DNA of 26,982 bases from Syntrophales bacterium (GTDB lineage: Bacteria; Desulfobacterota; Syntrophia; Syntrophales; UBA2210): NCBI GenBank assembly GCA_030655735.1, contig JAUSPK010000071.1, positions 1 to 26,982 on the forward strand, in the 5' to 3' direction. Under the pieces are notes generated by a model that saw only the letters and a list, made by a program, of their open reading frames with translations, was not told the DNA's origin and made no database searches. The position numbers and the translations under genes are program-made. Below are positions 24,431-26,982 of this stretch, in pieces. The stretch's first letter is position 1. Each line of letters opens with the position of its first letter.

Positions 24431-25592
24431 GGGGAGCCAGGCGGTAGCTGAGGCAGTGCGTCTGGCCCGGGTCAATATTATTTCGGCCTACCCGATCACA
24501 CCTCAGACGCACATAGTAGAACGCCTCTCCGACTTCTGCTCCGACGGCTCCCTGGACGCCCGATTCCTTAAGGTTGAGAGCGAGCATTCCGCGCTGGCGG
24601 CCTTGATCGGGGCGGCGAGCAGCGGCGTTCGGACCTTTACGGCGACCTCATCACAGGGGCTGGCCCTGATGCACGAGCTGTTGCACTGGACATCGGGGGC
24701 GCGGCTCCCGATCGTCATGGCCGAGGTGAACCGCGCCCTGGGGCCGGGATGGAACATCTGGACCGACCAGACAGACAGTTTGGCCCAACGCGACACCGGA
24801 TGGATACAGCTCTACTGCGAGGACGGACAGGAAACCCTCGACACGACAATCCAGGCCTTTCTCCTGGCGGAGATGGTCAACCTGCCCGTCATGGTCGTCC
24901 TGGACGCCTTCTTTCTCTCTCACACCTACGAACCTGTCGACATTCCGGAACAGGAGGCCGTTGATCGGTTTCTCCCCCCCTTTACCCCGCGCTTTCAGCT
25001 CGACACAAACAATCCCTGTGCCTTCGGATCACTCGTTACACCGGACTCGTATATGGAGATGCGTCACAGCATTGCCGAAGGGATGGAGGCTGCCCTGGAC
25101 CTGCTGCCGGAGATAGAGGATCGTTTCGCCGGTATTTTCGATCGCCGCTGGGCCGCCATAGAACCGGTGGAATGCGACGACGCTGAGATCATTCTCGTCA
25201 CATCGGGGACCGTGACGAGCACCTGCCGCGAACTGATCAGTGACTTGCGAAAGCGGGGGGAGAAGGTGGGGCTTCTGAAGATAAAGCTCTTCCGGCCCTT
25301 CCCCGTGGAGGCCATCCGCAGGATTCTCGCCCCGGCAAAAAAGGTTGCCGTCATCGATCGGAACTTCTCCTTCGGCGCAAGCGGCATATTCGCACAGGAG
25401 ATACGGGCCGCTCTGTGTAACTGCCCGGGCCACCCGCCCGTCTTCGGTTTCATCGCCGGTCTCGGCGGCCGTGACGTCACGAAGGATGTCCTGGAAGGGA
25501 TATACCGGCAGACAGATCAGTCGGACAGACCGGAAAGGGAGGACATATGGATAGGGCTCAAGGAGGTGCATGATGCGGCTGAACGTTCCTGA
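24414..25592 (+). CDS. 2-oxoacid:acceptor oxidoreductase, alpha subunit
   Basis: 392 residues, the alpha subunit with the pyrimidine-binding domain I and domain II. Seen: AVAEAVRLARVNIISAYPITPQT at the N-terminus, SEHSALAALIGAASSGVRTFTATSSQGLALM, LPIVMAEVNRALGPGWNIW, and the late VGLLKIKLFRPFPVEAIR. Length matches PorA/PadG-type subunits. GGAGGAGG lies just before ATG 24414, inside the end of the previous gene. It pairs with the beta subunit encoded next, whose start lies 23 bases inside this gene. The residues that would fix the 2-oxoacid (pyruvate, branched, aryl) cannot be read with confidence. Confidence 0.95.
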   Translation: MKKVIEGSQAVAEAVRLARVNIISAYPITPQTHIVERLSDFCSDGSLDARFLKVESEHSALAALIGAASSGVRTFTATSSQGLALMHELLHWTSGARLPIVMAEVNRALGPGWNIWTDQTDSLAQRDTGWIQLYCEDGQETLDTTIQAFLLAEMVNLPVMVVLDAFFLSHTYEPVDIPEQEAVDRFLPPFTPRFQLDTNNPCAFGSLVTPDSYMEMRHSIAEGMEAALDLLPEIEDRFAGIFDRRWAAIEPVECDDAEIILVTSGTVTSTCRELISDLRKRGEKVGLLKIKLFRPFPVEAIRRILAPAKKVAVIDRNFSFGASGIFAQEIRAALCNCPGHPPVFGFIAGLGGRDVTKDVLEGIYRQTDQSDRPEREDIWIGLKEVHDAAERS

Positions 25593-26454
25593 GCAGGATT
25601 ACATGTATTCCGGACATGTGGGATGCCCCGGCTGCGGCGCCGCCATCGCCATGAAATTTTTCCTAAAGGCCATGGGGGAAAAGACCATCATCGTCCTTCC
25701 CGCCTGCTGCTGGTCAATCATAGCGGGCCCCTATCCCCAATCGACCCTCCAGGTCCCCATTCTTCATTCCGCCTTTGAAGCGGGCGGTTCCGTCGCGAGC
25801 GGTGTCCGGGCCGCGCTGGACGTAAAGGGAGACAGGGAAACGACCGTCGTTACCTGGGCCGGTGACGGAGGAACCTTCGATATCGGATTCCAGGCATTGA
25901 GCGGAGCCGTCGAGCGGAACGAGGATTTCATCTATGTCTGTTACGACAACGAGGCCTACATGAATACGGGGGTTCAGCGCAGCTCCGCTACCCCCTATGG
26001 CGCATGGACCACCACAACCCCCGGCACCCAATGGAAGAGGGGGCGCAAGAAGAACATCGTCGAGGTCCTTGCGGCCCACCGAATCCCCTATGCCGCCACG
26101 GCGAGCATCGCCTTCCCCGAAGATCTTCTCAGAAAGGTCACGCGGGCCAGGGAAACAAAAGGCTCCCGCTTTCTCCATATCTATACGACCTGCGCCACCG
26201 GATGGCGGATGCCCTCGGAAATGTCGGTCAAGATTGCACGGATGGCTGTGGAAACCTCCATCTTCCCACTCTATGAGGTGATTGACGGCGTGCACTACAC
26301 CATCAACCACACACCGAGGGGGTTCCCGGTCGATGAGTACCTGAAACTCCAGGGCCGTTTCAGGCATCTGGCCGAGGATGATATAGAACAGATTCAGGAA
26401 ATGGTGAATGAGGACTGGCAGCTCCTCCTCCGCAAGACCGATCAACGAACCTGA
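25570..26454 (+). CDS. 2-oxoacid:acceptor oxidoreductase, beta subunit (TPP-binding)
   Basis: 294 residues. Seen: HVGCPGCGAAIAMKF with Cys19 and Cys22, LPACCWSI with Cys46/Cys47, and a late Cys in YTTCATGWR, the ligands of the proximal 4Fe-4S cluster; and the TPP-binding motif GDGGTFDIGFQALSGAVERNEDFIYVCYDNEAYMNTGVQ (ends with the family YDNEAYMNTG). The C-terminal helical tail matches PorB proteins. Start ATG 25570 or 25573, with AGGAGG upstream, overlaps the alpha gene. It completes the OFOR catalytic core. Substrate not determined. Confidence 0.95.
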   Translation: MMRLNVPEQDYMYSGHVGCPGCGAAIAMKFFLKAMGEKTIIVLPACCWSIIAGPYPQSTLQVPILHSAFEAGGSVASGVRAALDVKGDRETTVVTWAGDGGTFDIGFQALSGAVERNEDFIYVCYDNEAYMNTGVQRSSATPYGAWTTTTPGTQWKRGRKKNIVEVLAAHRIPYAATASIAFPEDLLRKVTRARETKGSRFLHIYTTCATGWRMPSEMSVKIARMAVETSIFPLYEVIDGVHYTINHTPRGFPVDEYLKLQGRFRHLAEDDIEQIQEMVNEDWQLLLRKTDQRT

Positions 26455-26675
26455 GCTACGGGACGGAAATCCCGGGAAACCCCGCTGACATAGTGAATAT
26501 GCGAAGAAGAGAATGAGCGGGGGCGACACCATTCGCCCACGATCATGGTTTGAGTGTTTTATCCGTAGTAAAATACATTCTTCCCTTGACATTGAATCCT
26601 GTTTTTGAAATATGTGTCAGGGAGAGAAGTTGTTGATTCTTCCCTCTTTATCTGAAAGAGCTCTATCGGCGAACG

Positions 26676-26695
26676 CTTTCCTCTCCTTTCCTCTC
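26676..26695. repeat. Two tandem copies of a 10-base unit
   Basis: CTTTCCTCTC occurs twice in direct succession, at 26676-26685 and 26686-26695, inside a possible stem-loop. Pyrimidine-rich, no coding role seen. Confidence 0.8.
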
Positions 26696-26840
26696 CTATG
26701 CCGATGGTTTAGCAATACCGATAGGGACCTCTTGGGTCCCGGAGAAAAACGTAGGCAACAGTCGGGGGCAGTCTAGCTGCGATAAACCCTCTTGCACCGA
26801 TTCTTTTGTACGATTTCTTGTAACTGCTCAGGTCGTTTTC

Positions 26841-26867
26841 TGACATGATTTACAGGATGAACAGGGT
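26841..26867. repeat. Three degenerate 9-base tandem units
   Basis: TGACATGAT, TTACAGGAT and GAACAGGGT follow one another with a shared ACAkGrT core. I recall similar ACAGGATTAACAGGAT-type short interspersed tandem units from other environmental bacterial genomes; this link is memory-based. Confidence 0.55.
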
Positions 26868-26918
26868 TTTGGCAAGCCGGTAGTTCGTCCAGGATGGCGG
26901 GCAGGATCCTCAGAAGGG

Positions 26919-26982
26919 GTGCTGGCCAGCGAGCAACTGCGGCTACGAGGTGTTGAAGCGTGGCACGAACGGGTTGCCGGTG
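26919..26982 (+). CDS. Possible start of a gene running off the right edge
   Basis: From GTG 26919 the frame reads VLASEQLRLRGVEAWHERVAG without a stop to the window end. The composition resembles coding sequence and, weakly, the amino end of an accessory transposase protein, but 21 residues do not allow assignment. Confidence 0.15.
   Translation, partial: MLASEQLRLRGVEAWHERVAG

Larger units (their letters stand above)
26455..26982. other. 528-base region after the OFOR operon without a convincing complete gene
   Basis: No complete coding sequence is supported. It holds a weak hairpin just past the beta subunit (26459-26463 with 26470-26474), a TTGACA box at 26586-26591 without a clear -10, two tandem 10-base units at 26676-26695, mutually exclusive pairings of 26663-26670 with 26700-26705 or 26718-26724, a GGGACC/GGTCCC hairpin (26724-26740), and three degenerate 9-base units at 26841-26867. 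The last 65 bases stay open in one plus frame (from GTG 26919), perhaps the edge of a gene continuing right. Confidence 0.6.

Noticed and set aside
1..26982. CRISPR array, tRNA, rRNA, insertion sequence or prophage
   Set aside because: No regularly spaced repeats, no cloverleaf, no complete transposase or integrase frame and no flanking terminal inverted repeats were seen; only a 21-codon open end at the right edge hints at anything mobile.

Overview
The window comes from a GC-rich (estimated by eye) bacterial chromosome. It reads like an anaerobic or syntrophic fatty-acid or aromatic-acid degrader, most likely a Desulfobacterota/Syntrophales-type organism. The evidence is three acyl-CoA dehydrogenases, a thiolase, two crotonase-fold proteins, a family I CoA-transferase, an ADP-forming acyl-CoA ligase-like subunit and a 2-oxoacid:acceptor oxidoreductase (OFOR), with no oxygen-dependent enzyme that must be invoked. 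The taxonomic placement is inference; no rRNA or tRNA gene is visible.

Layout. (1) 1-906 (+): an acyl-CoA dehydrogenase cut by the left edge. It converges on (2) 971-6689 (-), an operon in transcription order TetR regulator, acyl-CoA dehydrogenase, thiolase, acyl-CoA dehydrogenase, closed by an intrinsic terminator at 912-945. (3) 6690-6995: a divergent promoter region with two TTGACA promoters and a repeated motif lying in both spacers, a likely TetR operator. (4) 6996-10082 (+): a CoA-transferase interrupted by a frameshift at a run of nine G, followed by a CoA-ligase alpha-type protein. (5) 10270-17094 (+): an ion and solute transport block made of a 4HB/HAMP membrane protein without output domain, TrkH, two tandem SLC13-type permeases with RCK_C/TrkA_C-like inserts, and a cytidylate-kinase-like/BON fusion. 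(6) 17355-21060 (+): a second lipid or acyl-CoA block with an enoyl-CoA isomerase-like protein, an enoyl-CoA hydratase-like protein, an epoxide-hydrolase-type alpha/beta hydrolase and an NPD/FabK-type flavoprotein. (7) 21473-26454 (+): a tightly overlapping five-gene operon encoding an XRE-cupin regulator and an OFOR (gamma, a GltD-like FAD subunit fused to a double-cluster ferredoxin delta, alpha, beta). (8) 26455-26982: no convincing complete gene; short repeats and hairpins.

How it fits together: blocks 2-4 could activate an acid by CoA transfer or ADP-forming ligation and oxidise it by beta-oxidation under TetR control. Block 6 would handle unsaturated or modified acyl-CoAs. Block 7 would convert a 2-oxoacid to an acyl-CoA, and its fused flavoprotein suggests electrons can pass to or from NAD(P). 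The most noteworthy items are the NAD(P)-type FAD-ferredoxin fusion OFOR, the poly-G frameshift, the acyl-CoA dehydrogenase lacking the usual catalytic Glu, the near-identical core shared by the two operon dehydrogenases, and the K+/solute transport operons with a sensor fragment and a kinase-BON fusion.
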